Both the position numbers and the translations under genes were made by a program. Positions 49,879 through 58,630 of a stretch of DNA of 64,000 nt are shown piece by piece. Origin of the DNA: Candidatus Zixiibacteriota bacterium. GTDB lineage: Bacteria > Zixibacteria > MSB-5A5 > GN15 > FEB-12. Location: assembly GCA_024278935.1 (NCBI GenBank), contig JAJRSF010000011.1, positions 22,458 to 86,457 of the forward strand. The letters run 5' to 3'. The notes under the pieces were generated by a model, which saw only the letters and a program-made list of their open reading frames with translations, made no database searches and had not been told where the DNA came from. Position 1 is the first letter of the stretch. Each line of letters opens with the position of its first letter.

Positions 49879-51549
49879 CTATGTCGTGAACCAATGCGGA
49901 GCTAACCGTTCGGTAATTTCGATAATCTCTTTATCCTGTTTGTTTAAAGCACCACGTTCGATCAACCCATTGACAGCATCGTGTAGCATAAACATCTGAT
50001 GGCGAACCGGAATCAATGCCGGGTAATATTCATTGTTAAAAAACATATGGTACCGTTCGTTTGCTTTTTTATCATCAAGCATGGCACCGATAGCAGATTC
50101 AAGTTTGTCGCCTCTTAAACTGTTAAGCTGTTCTTTTGGTGAAAGCATTTTATTAAGCGACGCTTCAAGAGATGTTTTACCCGAGAAAGTCAAATCCCAA
50201 TTTTGTACAACCCCTAGAGAGTTCACAGTCAGCACAGAAACTGATACTCTGTTTTTTTCATAACTGAACTCAACGCCTTTGATAAACGGTAGATAATAGT
50301 TATCGGTGATAGCACCAAATGCGGCGATTCCACCTGCAAAAGGATCATCGACGATATCTTCAATAGTAAAATATGGTTTCCGTTCGAAACGAGCATCCTG
50401 GATTTGCATAAACTCTTCTTCGGTGAAATGGAACCTATTATCCCAAAGATCATCGGCGGAGACATTTTTACGAGTCAACGCAGACTGCGATGTCAGCATA
50501 CCAAGAGCCTGACCACCACGCCATACCAGCGGAAGAACTCCGACTGCCCATTCTGCGGAACCACCAATCTCACCAATCATCGAAGATAAGCCTCGTCCGT
50601 CAGGAAACTGCAAGCCTTGGAGTCCCATAAGAATTCCCGGCATAAGGTCACCATCAATATCAAACGGAGTTGAGACACCAATTTTATTGAGGTCATCCAT
50701 AGCAGGGTGATGTCGAGGTCGGTCTAAGAAAAATGTACTCAGCTCCGAGACATCTTTCATGCCGTATGCTTTTGCCATAATCTCGGCAGATTCGATAACA
50801 TTTACTTCACGAGGATTAAATTTTTCAAAATAAGCACCCGACATCCAACGTTGAATATAAATATCAGGTAGATGTCGTTTGATATTTGCCTCGGTCACAA
50901 ACAAAGCAGTAAACGACGAGTGGGTTCCGGTGATAGATTTTGTAGTACCGTCGATAACATCGTTACCCATCGAAAGAAGGGTTACATTTGTAGGCATGTT
51001 GAGACCGTATTGTGCGCGATGTTCTTCTTTTCCAAATACAGCACCCACCGCAATAGTCGGATTACCACCTGCTTCTTTACCCGGTTTCATCCTGGCACCT
51101 TCGGTGATTGCAGATTCGATTAAGACATCTTCACCAAGTGGTAAGGTTTTGGTTGTCGTCTGGAGAACCTCTCCCATTACCTGAGCTGCGGTGCGATCGT
51201 TGGCACGTTTTAATTTATTTTTTAATTTATAATCATGTTCTTCTTTTGGATAATTATTCAGATCGCCACGGCCTTTCATACCAACTGCTATAGCTGAAAA
51301 AGCTGCTGAGAGAATAACCGACTGGCGAAGTTGTCTGTTTCGTAAAGCTCCAAGATTAGACTTATTGTTGATTTCATCATCAAGAGTTATAATCGAACAT
51401 TCTTCCAGTTGTAAATCATACCCTTTTAAAACTGACCAATGACGGTGGTTGAATTCTATAATTCTGTCTTGATTAAGAGAAACTTCTTTTTTCTGACCGG
51501 TATATTTTAACCGCTCATCGTCAATGTTAAATCTAAGTTTTTGTGACAT
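49879..51549 (-). CDS. divergent GlpX-like (class II fructose-bisphosphatase fold) protein
   Basis: Several GlpX landmarks appear in the right order across 556 residues: GRGDLNN (93-99, GlpX GRGDKN), GNDVIDGTT (195-203, GlpX DPIEGT with Glu changed to Asp), DRPRHH (276-281, GlpX KPRH), FDIDGDLMPGIL (296-307, GlpX IPDGDVAASIL) and GGSAEWAV (329-336, GlpX GGAPEGVV). The metal-binding GEGE segment appears to be replaced by IESAITEG, so metal binding may be changed. The protein is over 200 residues longer than GlpX, with extra N- and C-terminal parts. It may be a sugar-bisphosphate phosphatase of altered specificity or an inactive relative. Homology is inferred by eye. Confidence 0.55.
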   Translation of the reverse strand: MSQKLRFNIDDERLKYTGQKKEVSLNQDRIIEFNHRHWSVLKGYDLQLEECSIITLDDEINNKSNLGALRNRQLRQSVILSAAFSAIAVGMKGRGDLNNYPKEEHDYKLKNKLKRANDRTAAQVMGEVLQTTTKTLPLGEDVLIESAITEGARMKPGKEAGGNPTIAVGAVFGKEEHRAQYGLNMPTNVTLLSMGNDVIDGTTKSITGTHSSFTALFVTEANIKRHLPDIYIQRWMSGAYFEKFNPREVNVIESAEIMAKAYGMKDVSELSTFFLDRPRHHPAMDDLNKIGVSTPFDIDGDLMPGILMGLQGLQFPDGRGLSSMIGEIGGSAEWAVGVLPLVWRGGQALGMLTSQSALTRKNVSADDLWDNRFHFTEEEFMQIQDARFERKPYFTIEDIVDDPFAGGIAAFGAITDNYYLPFIKGVEFSYEKNRVSVSVLTVNSLGVVQNWDLTFSGKTSLEASLNKMLSPKEQLNSLRGDKLESAIGAMLDDKKANERYHMFFNNEYYPALIPVRHQMFMLHDAVNGLIERGALNKQDKEIIEITERLAPHWFTT

Positions 51550-51676
51550 ATACTACCTGTTTTATTTATTCCCTAAAGAAGATTGTTGGTTTAATGTTAC
51601 CATAAATAGTAAGATGTAAACTAATATTTGCCAAGTGATTTATTGCAGATTAGGACTAAATAGAAGCCTGAAAGAC

Positions 51677-51705
51677 TTGCCAATGAATTCCGAGTCGACT
51701 ATTTT
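51677..51705 (+). promoter_or_regulatory. possible promoter of the transglutaminase-like gene
   Basis: TTGCCA (51677-51682), a 17-base spacer and TATTTT (51700-51705) lie about 30 bases before the ATG at 51735, which has AAGGAG eight bases ahead. Confidence 0.45.
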
Positions 51706-51734
51706 GAAGTATATCATATATATAAGGAGTAATT

Positions 51735-53375
51735 ATGTTACGTTTATCAACGATATGTTCACTTTTTCTGTTATTATTCTCAATATCAAGCAGTTTTGCA
51801 TTTGATTACACTTTTGAATCACCTGACATTATAGCCGCATTTGAAAAAGCGGGAGATAACGCCCCAGAGCTTCAAAAAGTAATCGACCATTATACTCAAT
51901 CCGGCGACAGCCTCAAACTGGATGCGACCATGTTTTTGATTGCAAATATGGAACAGCATTCCTACGCAACATACCGATGGTTTGACACGGCAGGTATTGA
52001 TGTCACCTTCGATGTGCTCGATTTTCCAAACTACGATTCTCTCAAAATTGGGATAGGACAAATTGAAGAAAAACGAGGTGAGCTTGATTATGAAAAAGAT
52101 ACCCTCCTGTATGACTTAAATCAAATCACGGCAGATTTTTTGATTGACCAAGTTGACTATGCATTTTTAGCATGGCAAAATAAACCATGGGCGAAAAATT
52201 TTGACTTCACACAGTTCTGCCGATATATCCTTCCCTACCGTGGCTCCAATGAACCGCTTGAAAAATGGCGGAAATATTTTTATGACAAGTACGCATATAT
52301 TACAGACAGTATGCAAAACGCAAACGATCCACTTGAAGCTGCCGCAATAATCAACGATGATATCAAAACATGGTTCGGCTTTGACCCACGATTTTATCTA
52401 CACCCAACCGACCAAGGGCTTTCAGAAATGATTGAGAACAAACTGGGACGTTGCGAAGATATGACCAATGTGACCATCTACGCTATGCGTGCCAATGGAC
52501 TGGCGGTAACCTCGGACTATACCCCGTACTGGGCAAACAGCGGAAACAACCATGCCTGGAATGCAATCGTTACTGCCGAGGGTGAAGTTATCCCGTTCAT
52601 GGGTGCCGAAGCATCACCGGGGAATTATCGGTTGTCGGGCAAAGTTGGCAAAGTCTATCGCAAGACTTATGACCAGCAAAAAGATAATTTAGTTTTTCAA
52701 GTTCCCGAAGGAACCGAAATTCCACCATGGCTCAAAGGCAAAAACTACATGGATGTAACCGCCGACTACACTGATGTCGCCGATGTGGGATTGTTGTTTT
52801 ATAATATCGATACACTTGAAAATTTTATTCCATATCTTTGTGTTTTTAATTCGGGAGAATGGAAAGCTATCCATTGGGGAGAAAAAGGAGTAATAAGATT
52901 ATCAGGAGAAAGAAGGTTTAAATTTTCAGATATGGGTACTGCTGTAGCATATCTACCAAGTACTTACATCCAAAAAACTATAATTCCGTGGGCAACTCCT
53001 TTTATATTAATTAATGATAGTACTAGAATTGAGCTATCGGCAGATAGAATTAATTTAACAACAACAATACTTCATGCTACAACAAAACGTAAACTTGTGA
53101 TGTCTACCGATGGTTCCGAAAAAGCATATTTTAAAAACGGTAAAAAGTATGAATTGTTTTATTGGTTAGATAAACCTTTGTTTGATAAAGCAAATCCAGA
53201 AAATAATTTAAAGGTAGGTTGGAATTCTCTTGGTAAACAAACAGCTCATGATGAAAAACCATTAGTTTTTGAAAATGTCCCGTCGGGTGGTCTCTACTGG
53301 TTGGTTGCGGAAGGGTCGAACAAAGAAGAGCGGATATTCACCATCGACAAAGACGGCAACCAAGTCTGGTGGTAA
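51735..53375 (+). CDS. secreted transglutaminase-like protein
   Basis: The 546-residue protein has a signal peptide ending near SSFAFD. A transglutaminase-like core is visible at about 238-275: GRCEDMTNVTIYAMRANGL with the active-site Cys, then NNHAWNAIVT with the His, and the acid expected shortly after. The C-terminal half is beta-rich (CVFNSGEWKAIHWG onward). The role is probably peptidase- or amidase-like processing outside the cell. The last 150 or so codons are more AT-rich than the first part. An AAGGAG site supports the start. Confidence 0.82.
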   Translation: MLRLSTICSLFLLLFSISSSFAFDYTFESPDIIAAFEKAGDNAPELQKVIDHYTQSGDSLKLDATMFLIANMEQHSYATYRWFDTAGIDVTFDVLDFPNYDSLKIGIGQIEEKRGELDYEKDTLLYDLNQITADFLIDQVDYAFLAWQNKPWAKNFDFTQFCRYILPYRGSNEPLEKWRKYFYDKYAYITDSMQNANDPLEAAAIINDDIKTWFGFDPRFYLHPTDQGLSEMIENKLGRCEDMTNVTIYAMRANGLAVTSDYTPYWANSGNNHAWNAIVTAEGEVIPFMGAEASPGNYRLSGKVGKVYRKTYDQQKDNLVFQVPEGTEIPPWLKGKNYMDVTADYTDVADVGLLFYNIDTLENFIPYLCVFNSGEWKAIHWGEKGVIRLSGERRFKFSDMGTAVAYLPSTYIQKTIIPWATPFILINDSTRIELSADRINLTTTILHATTKRKLVMSTDGSEKAYFKNGKKYELFYWLDKPLFDKANPENNLKVGWNSLGKQTAHDEKPLVFENVPSGGLYWLVAEGSNKEERIFTIDKDGNQVWW

Positions 53376-53465
53376 TTTCTTATTTAACTAAAACATGTCG
53401 GGTGCTGCAACTTGTAAACAAGTTGCTTGGAACCCGAACTACATATTTTACTCATTCTGAATTTT

Positions 53466-53502
53466 AAAAAGGCAGGTCTCAAACGCGAGACCTGCCCTAC
53501 AA
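53466..53502 (-). terminator. GGCAGGTC palindrome element, copy 2, likely terminator
   Basis: GGCAGGTCTC (53471-53480) pairs with GAGACCTGCC (53487-53496). On the minus strand it is followed by TTTTTAAAAT, so it can stop the transcript of the M6 protease gene. It nearly matches the element at 22671-22710. Confidence 0.65.
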
Positions 53503-53542
53503 TATAAAACTACAAATTCTAAATATTAAAACTCATCAAAAT

Positions 53543-55654
53543 CTATGGACAGGCGTTTGGTGCAGCACCACCTGTAAAGACAAAGTCAACCATGTAAACT
53601 AAATCTGAAATATCTATATTAATCGAATTGTCGACACCATCTAGATCTGCTTCTTCCAAACAGACAGGAGCAATGCCACCAACAAAAATATAGTCAACCA
53701 AGTAAACCAAATCAGAAATATCAGCTTGGTCGTTAACGTCACCATCAACATTTACACGAATACCTAGACAACATCCATCGCATAAATCTCCAATACCATC
53801 GTCGTCAGTATCAAGCTGGTCGGGATTGTAAATATCAGGACAGTTATCAACTTCACAACTGTTTGTGGCAAAGCCCGGATCTCCGAATCCATCGCCATCG
53901 GTATCTGTACATGCATCACACAGATCGCCAGTACCATCGTCGTCAGTATCAAGCTGATCTGGATTAGAAACATCGGAACAGTTATCGACCGCACATATGT
54001 TTGCCGGAAAACCTGCATCTCCAAACCCGTCGCCATCGCTATCGGTACATGTGTCACAAGAATCACCGATTCCATCAAGGTCAAAATCAGTCTGAGCCGG
54101 ATTATAAACAGCAGTACAGTTATCAGCAAGAAGCGGAATACCATCACCATCAAAATCAGATGAAATTGGATTATACACATAGGCATATAGTCGATCACCA
54201 ACGATAGAATCTACCCGCACAATAATTCCGGTTGGACCGGTGTACCCATCAGAGTTTGGCGTTGTTGTAGGACCAAAGATTTCTTGTCCTTCTACATCGT
54301 TTTGAAAGGTCGCTGCTTTTCTTGTTTCATATGGATACCACCAATGAGCACTATCAGTCACATCTCCCTCCGGGTTTGTAGTATAATCTCTGGCAGGGTT
54401 ATAGCCGGCATCTTCAACAGCAACGGTATAATGCGGATATGATGGAGTCCCTCTGTTAGGATCCCAATTTTGTGTAACAGAGTCATCAATGTGAGTAATC
54501 AGCAATCCTCTATCAAGTGGCTCGGAACCAAAGGTAAGTAAAGGCCAAAAATATACTGAAAAATCAGAATCATATTTATCAAAATTTGCGAATGATATAC
54601 TGTTACGATACTCTAATAAAAAGTATTCACCTGCTTCAGCATCTATTGTAACTTGATACAAAGAACTATCATCGTACACAGCAAAATCTTTTATAACAAG
54701 GTCTGTAAATTCCCCTTCTAAAATGATAGGATCGTTCCAGCCCATCTCTTTTTTACTCCAACCGCAAAGATGTGATGTTATAGGAAATCCGAGAGAAACA
54801 ATTCCATACCCACCGTATCCCATAATATCCCAATCGTACAAAGGATGATCGTTATCATCGTTGGGAGTGGTAAAGGTTGATAGAACAAGTTTGCTATCAT
54901 AATCATATAAATCTGGTAAACCCAAATTGTGGGCAAGTTCATGAACCATCACATTTATTTGAGCTAAGGTATCAACTCCCGAAAACATAATAGGTGCTAG
55001 TGGTTCCCGAAGAGGTCTTGTTTCCGGAATTGTGTTCCATCTCGGAATTCTCATACCATCATATGGTCCCGGTCCGGAGCCAAGTGGGTATACATAGGCA
55101 TAAGACCAAATATCATTAAAATCTCCGGATTCTTCCTGCCCATTACCGGAACGCACAAATGACACGGCATCAACATTGCCATCATTATCCCCATCGTATT
55201 GAGAAAAATCAATGTAATCATTTAAAGTTGGCAGGATTGATTCAAAGTCAAAATTATTATTATACGACCCCGCATTATACCAGTCTATAACATCACCTAC
55301 AATTGTCAATTTCCCATAAGATACTTCTTTATAATAATCATAGACAGAACCAAGTGGATAAACATTGTCTGAAAAAACCAAACTGTCAAAAGTCGATTGC
55401 CCATATGTGCTTGGTCTATCGTCCCAATGTACCAATATAATGAGTAACTTTAATGTATCTGCTGAAAAGTTCTTTTCATTAATATCAGCCATTTCAATTT
55501 CAGTTAATCCAAACCCGGAAATAGTATTATGATACTTAAGAGCTATATTTTCAGGTAAATCATAAATAATTTTAGCGGAACTATTAGCACCAAAGCTACT
55601 TCCACAACAAAGAAGCATGACGAAAATTAGAATTAATGTAGTTTTTGAATACAT
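53543..55654 (-). CDS. secreted M6-type metalloprotease with thrombospondin type 3 repeats and dockerin-like end
   Basis: The 703-residue protein has a signal peptide and a zinc protease domain with VHELAHNLGLPDLYD (HExxH then the third ligand Asp region), as in immune-inhibitor-A-type M6 peptidases. About residues 495-625 hold calcium-binding thrombospondin type 3 repeats (DFDGDGI, DLDGIGDSCD, DTDDDGTGDLCD). The C-terminal 70 residues are a two-EF-hand dockerin-like module (NVDGDVNDQADISDLVYLVD and a second DLDGVDNSINIDISDL) flanked by cysteines. It is secreted and may bind to cell-surface partners through the module. No cohesin is seen here. Confidence 0.87.
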   Translation of the reverse strand: MYSKTTLILIFVMLLCCGSSFGANSSAKIIYDLPENIALKYHNTISGFGLTEIEMADINEKNFSADTLKLLIILVHWDDRPSTYGQSTFDSLVFSDNVYPLGSVYDYYKEVSYGKLTIVGDVIDWYNAGSYNNNFDFESILPTLNDYIDFSQYDGDNDGNVDAVSFVRSGNGQEESGDFNDIWSYAYVYPLGSGPGPYDGMRIPRWNTIPETRPLREPLAPIMFSGVDTLAQINVMVHELAHNLGLPDLYDYDSKLVLSTFTTPNDDNDHPLYDWDIMGYGGYGIVSLGFPITSHLCGWSKKEMGWNDPIILEGEFTDLVIKDFAVYDDSSLYQVTIDAEAGEYFLLEYRNSISFANFDKYDSDFSVYFWPLLTFGSEPLDRGLLITHIDDSVTQNWDPNRGTPSYPHYTVAVEDAGYNPARDYTTNPEGDVTDSAHWWYPYETRKAATFQNDVEGQEIFGPTTTPNSDGYTGPTGIIVRVDSIVGDRLYAYVYNPISSDFDGDGIPLLADNCTAVYNPAQTDFDLDGIGDSCDTCTDSDGDGFGDAGFPANICAVDNCSDVSNPDQLDTDDDGTGDLCDACTDTDGDGFGDPGFATNSCEVDNCPDIYNPDQLDTDDDGIGDLCDGCCLGIRVNVDGDVNDQADISDLVYLVDYIFVGGIAPVCLEEADLDGVDNSINIDISDLVYMVDFVFTGGAAPNACP

Positions 55655-55812
55655 AACAAGATATCTCCCATGAATCTGTTAATTTTTATGTAGCTTAATA
55701 TACTAATCTATCTATTTTTTTAAAAGAAATTTTTACGATTCGCAAACTTAACGCATTTATTGCGGTAAGTTCATCATTAGTTTAACGAATTTGGGAAAAC
55801 GACAGATGAGAA

Positions 55813-55832
55813 GGGCGTTTCGCAAAACGCCC
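55813..55832 (-). repeat. palindrome GGGCGTTT-CGCA-AAACGCCC
   Basis: An eight-base-pair stem just past the BNR-protein stop. It shares its stem with the sodB terminator at 45826-45845. On the minus strand no T-run follows, so terminator function is uncertain. Confidence 0.55.
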
Positions 55833-55844
55833 TTTCATATAAAT

Positions 55845-58412
55845 CTATGGGCAGGCGTTTGGTGCAGCACCACCTGAAAATATAAAGTCTACTATCAAAA
55901 CTAAATCTGACATATCTATATTAATCGAATTGTCGACACCATCTAGATCTGCTTCTTCCAAACAAACAGGAGCTAAACCACCAACAAAAATAAAGTCAAC
56001 CAAGTAAACCAAATCAGAAATATCAGCTTGGTCATTAATATCACCATCTACATTCCCTCTGATTCCTATACAACAACCAGGGCTTGAAAGATCAAGTGAA
56101 TACATAGAGCGTCCATGAGTTCCTGCGACAAGTTTCCGATCTCCATTGTGCAGTACTAAATCATGAATTGGTACAATTGGCATACTAGTTCCGAGTGGAT
56201 TCCAACTGACTCCAAGGTCTGTTGTATAAAACGCTCCAAAGTCGGTGCCGATATAAAGTGTGCTAGTATTATCAGGGTCAACGACAACATCGTTAATTGG
56301 AAAGTCAGGTAAGTTACCGCTTATCGATATCCAGTTTGCTCCGTAGTCAGTAGTCCTAAATATATGTGGCAGTAAATCTTCAACTTTATAACCTGAGAGA
56401 GTAACATACGCAATAGCTGGATCATATGGGTCAACCGTAACACGAGAGATCCATCTGAGAGGAAGTGTTGCTGAAATATTTGTCCATGTAAACATCCCGG
56501 AAGCATCTGCGTTTTGTGTTACCCAAACATTTCCATCATTGGCACCGACATAAACAACCGTGCTATCAGATGGGGCGATACCAATAGTAGTAAGAGTACC
56601 AAACGTTCTGTTACCGGTGCCGGGTCCATTAGTGAGGTCATCACTTTTTTGTTGCCAAGTGACAGCACCATCATTTGTTTGATACATTTTATTCGACCCA
56701 TAATATAGTCGTAAGCTGTTTTGTGGGTCCATCGCAAATGGCGAATTCCAGTTATGCCTATCTTCGTTGTAAAAAGTCCAATCAACAGCCCAAACTGAAC
56801 TGCCATTTTCAATTTTATACATTTGCCCCCATTGATATTCAGCGTAAATAATATCGCTGTTGGTATGGTCAACTTCGACGTAGAACCCATCACCTCCACC
56901 GATTTTTTCCCAGTTATCTTCTGATACGCTGGTCGAACGCATCGAGCCATTATCTTGCGTACCACCATAAAGTATATCAGAGTTATTCGGGTCAATCGTA
57001 ATTGCGTAAAACTGGGTAGAAGGCATCGCATTTAATTCTGCCCATGAGAACCCTGCATCGGTTGAGTATGCCATACCACCATCGGAGGCATTGTAAACAT
57101 TATCAGAGTTTGCAGGATCGATATAGATATCATGATGGTCGGCATGTTTTCCATACCCAAGATTTGTCCAGTTTAAACCGCCATCAGATGAATAATACAA
57201 CTGCACCCCAAGAGCATACACACGATCAGGATTGTTTGGTGCGACTCGTATCTGACCAAAGTACCAACCAAAGCCATTAAAAATATCACCACCAAGTTCT
57301 GCTTGAGTCCCTCTTGTAACCCAATTATCACCAAGGTCAACAGATTTATATATACCTAAAAAACTTCTGTCGATATTACTGACATACATAGAATAGATTG
57401 TGCTTGTTGATTGTTCAATCGCTAAACCAATCCGTGAAATTGAATCTGCGGGAGCAGGTAAGCCATTTAAAACTTGGTTCCAACTGTCCCCACTATTAAT
57501 AGATTTATAAATTCCACAAGTTATACCGCCAACTTTTGAATTTTCGTAATCACGATAGATTGACCACATAGATGCTACAAGTGTACCGGATGCTGAATCA
57601 ATTACGATATCAATACAACCCGTAGAGTCATCTATTGACAACGCTTGTTCCCACGAAGAACCACCATCAAACGATCGGTAGACACCGCGTTCAGGATTAG
57701 TGCCGAAATATTTACCTAAGACTGCCACATAAATTGAGTCTGGTCTTAATGGATCAAGAACAATCCGTCCAATCCTAGCAGAGTTTGGAAGTCCTATATT
57801 TGTCCATGTTGCTCCGGCATCGACAGATTTGTAAATACCAACACCCTCATATGTATCGCCGGCTGTGTTTGCTTCACCGGTTCCAACATAAATAATATTT
57901 GGGTTGGTAGGATGAATCGCTATTGCGCCGATTGATAAAGTAACTTCATCATCAAAAATAGAAGTCCATGAAACTCCAAAGTCTACAGATTTAAAAACAC
58001 CCCCGGCAGCAGAACCTGCATATATTGTTGCAGGTGCAGATGGATGGATTGCTATACAAGGAATACGACCAGGTATATTTGTAGGTCCGGCTTCTACCCA
58101 AGGTGTTGACAAAAATGAAGTTGTTTGAGCAGCTTTAGAATTTTCAACTTGCGCTTTCAGTTCTTTTACTTCGGTGTAGGCATTGATATATGCATTATCA
58201 GGTATCTTGTCATTTGGATATGCTCTTTGCAAATAAAACCAATCACTCGGTTCTTGTTTTGCTGATTTAATTTTACCTGATTTTTTTTGTGCGGAATATT
58301 GTGCATCTCGATACCAGGTTTTTGTGAACTTTGGATTATCGTTATCTTGAAAAGTATAGACAATCAATAATGTCATTACCAAGAAAACGGTGAAAATCAA
58401 TATCTTTTTCAT
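55845..58412 (-). CDS. secreted BNR/sortilin-type beta-propeller protein with dockerin-like end
   Basis: This protein of about 855 residues has an N-terminal membrane-spanning signal and a long series of propeller blades. BNR/Asp-box motifs (S-x-D-x-G-x-x-W, such as SVDFGVSWTSI, SFDGGSSWEQ, STDAGFSWAEL, TTDYGANWIS) recur through it, like in sortilin and sialidase-type propellers. The C-terminal 70 residues are the same dockerin-like module as in the neighbouring protease, almost base-for-base. I chose the ATG at 58410-58412 (MKKILIFTVFL), with GGAGG six bases ahead; the frame is open to 58439. Ligand is unknown. Confidence 0.86.
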   Translation of the reverse strand: MKKILIFTVFLVMTLLIVYTFQDNDNPKFTKTWYRDAQYSAQKKSGKIKSAKQEPSDWFYLQRAYPNDKIPDNAYINAYTEVKELKAQVENSKAAQTTSFLSTPWVEAGPTNIPGRIPCIAIHPSAPATIYAGSAAGGVFKSVDFGVSWTSIFDDEVTLSIGAIAIHPTNPNIIYVGTGEANTAGDTYEGVGIYKSVDAGATWTNIGLPNSARIGRIVLDPLRPDSIYVAVLGKYFGTNPERGVYRSFDGGSSWEQALSIDDSTGCIDIVIDSASGTLVASMWSIYRDYENSKVGGITCGIYKSINSGDSWNQVLNGLPAPADSISRIGLAIEQSTSTIYSMYVSNIDRSFLGIYKSVDLGDNWVTRGTQAELGGDIFNGFGWYFGQIRVAPNNPDRVYALGVQLYYSSDGGLNWTNLGYGKHADHHDIYIDPANSDNVYNASDGGMAYSTDAGFSWAELNAMPSTQFYAITIDPNNSDILYGGTQDNGSMRSTSVSEDNWEKIGGGDGFYVEVDHTNSDIIYAEYQWGQMYKIENGSSVWAVDWTFYNEDRHNWNSPFAMDPQNSLRLYYGSNKMYQTNDGAVTWQQKSDDLTNGPGTGNRTFGTLTTIGIAPSDSTVVYVGANDGNVWVTQNADASGMFTWTNISATLPLRWISRVTVDPYDPAIAYVTLSGYKVEDLLPHIFRTTDYGANWISISGNLPDFPINDVVVDPDNTSTLYIGTDFGAFYTTDLGVSWNPLGTSMPIVPIHDLVLHNGDRKLVAGTHGRSMYSLDLSSPGCCIGIRGNVDGDINDQADISDLVYLVDFIFVGGLAPVCLEEADLDGVDNSINIDMSDLVLIVDFIFSGGAAPNACP

Positions 58413-58483
58413 TGCTTGCCTCCAGAAAAGATTTCGCAATAGTTTAATTGCTTGCTCTGATTTTTAAGTAGTATGTAAGTATT

Positions 58484-58511
58484 AAGATACCCTTAAATAG
58501 TGTTCTGTCAA
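58484..58511 (-). promoter_or_regulatory. promoter of the BNR-propeller gene
   Basis: On the minus strand TTGACA (58506-58511), a 16-base spacer and TATCTT (58484-58489) lie about 70 bases before the ATG. Confidence 0.55.
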
Positions 58512-58630
58512 TGATATTGATGCATAGTCTATTATTTTTTTAAAAGACTAAACATTTTTTGGAAGAAAACAGTCTTTATATTGTAATCCCCTCGATAGAA
58601 AAACTATAACCCTTTTTTGGGAGGTGGATT

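Noticed and set aside
53760..54190. Periodic sequence that could be taken for a CRISPR-like or tandem DNA repeat
   Set aside because: The period comes from coded thrombospondin type 3 calcium-binding repeats with Asp and Gly at fixed spacing. The units differ and lie in a single open frame.
53543..56090. A cellulosome
   Set aside because: The dockerin-like ends are present, but there is no cohesin, scaffoldin or polysaccharide-degrading enzyme here. Such modules are used in non-cellulosomal secreted proteins of several phyla.
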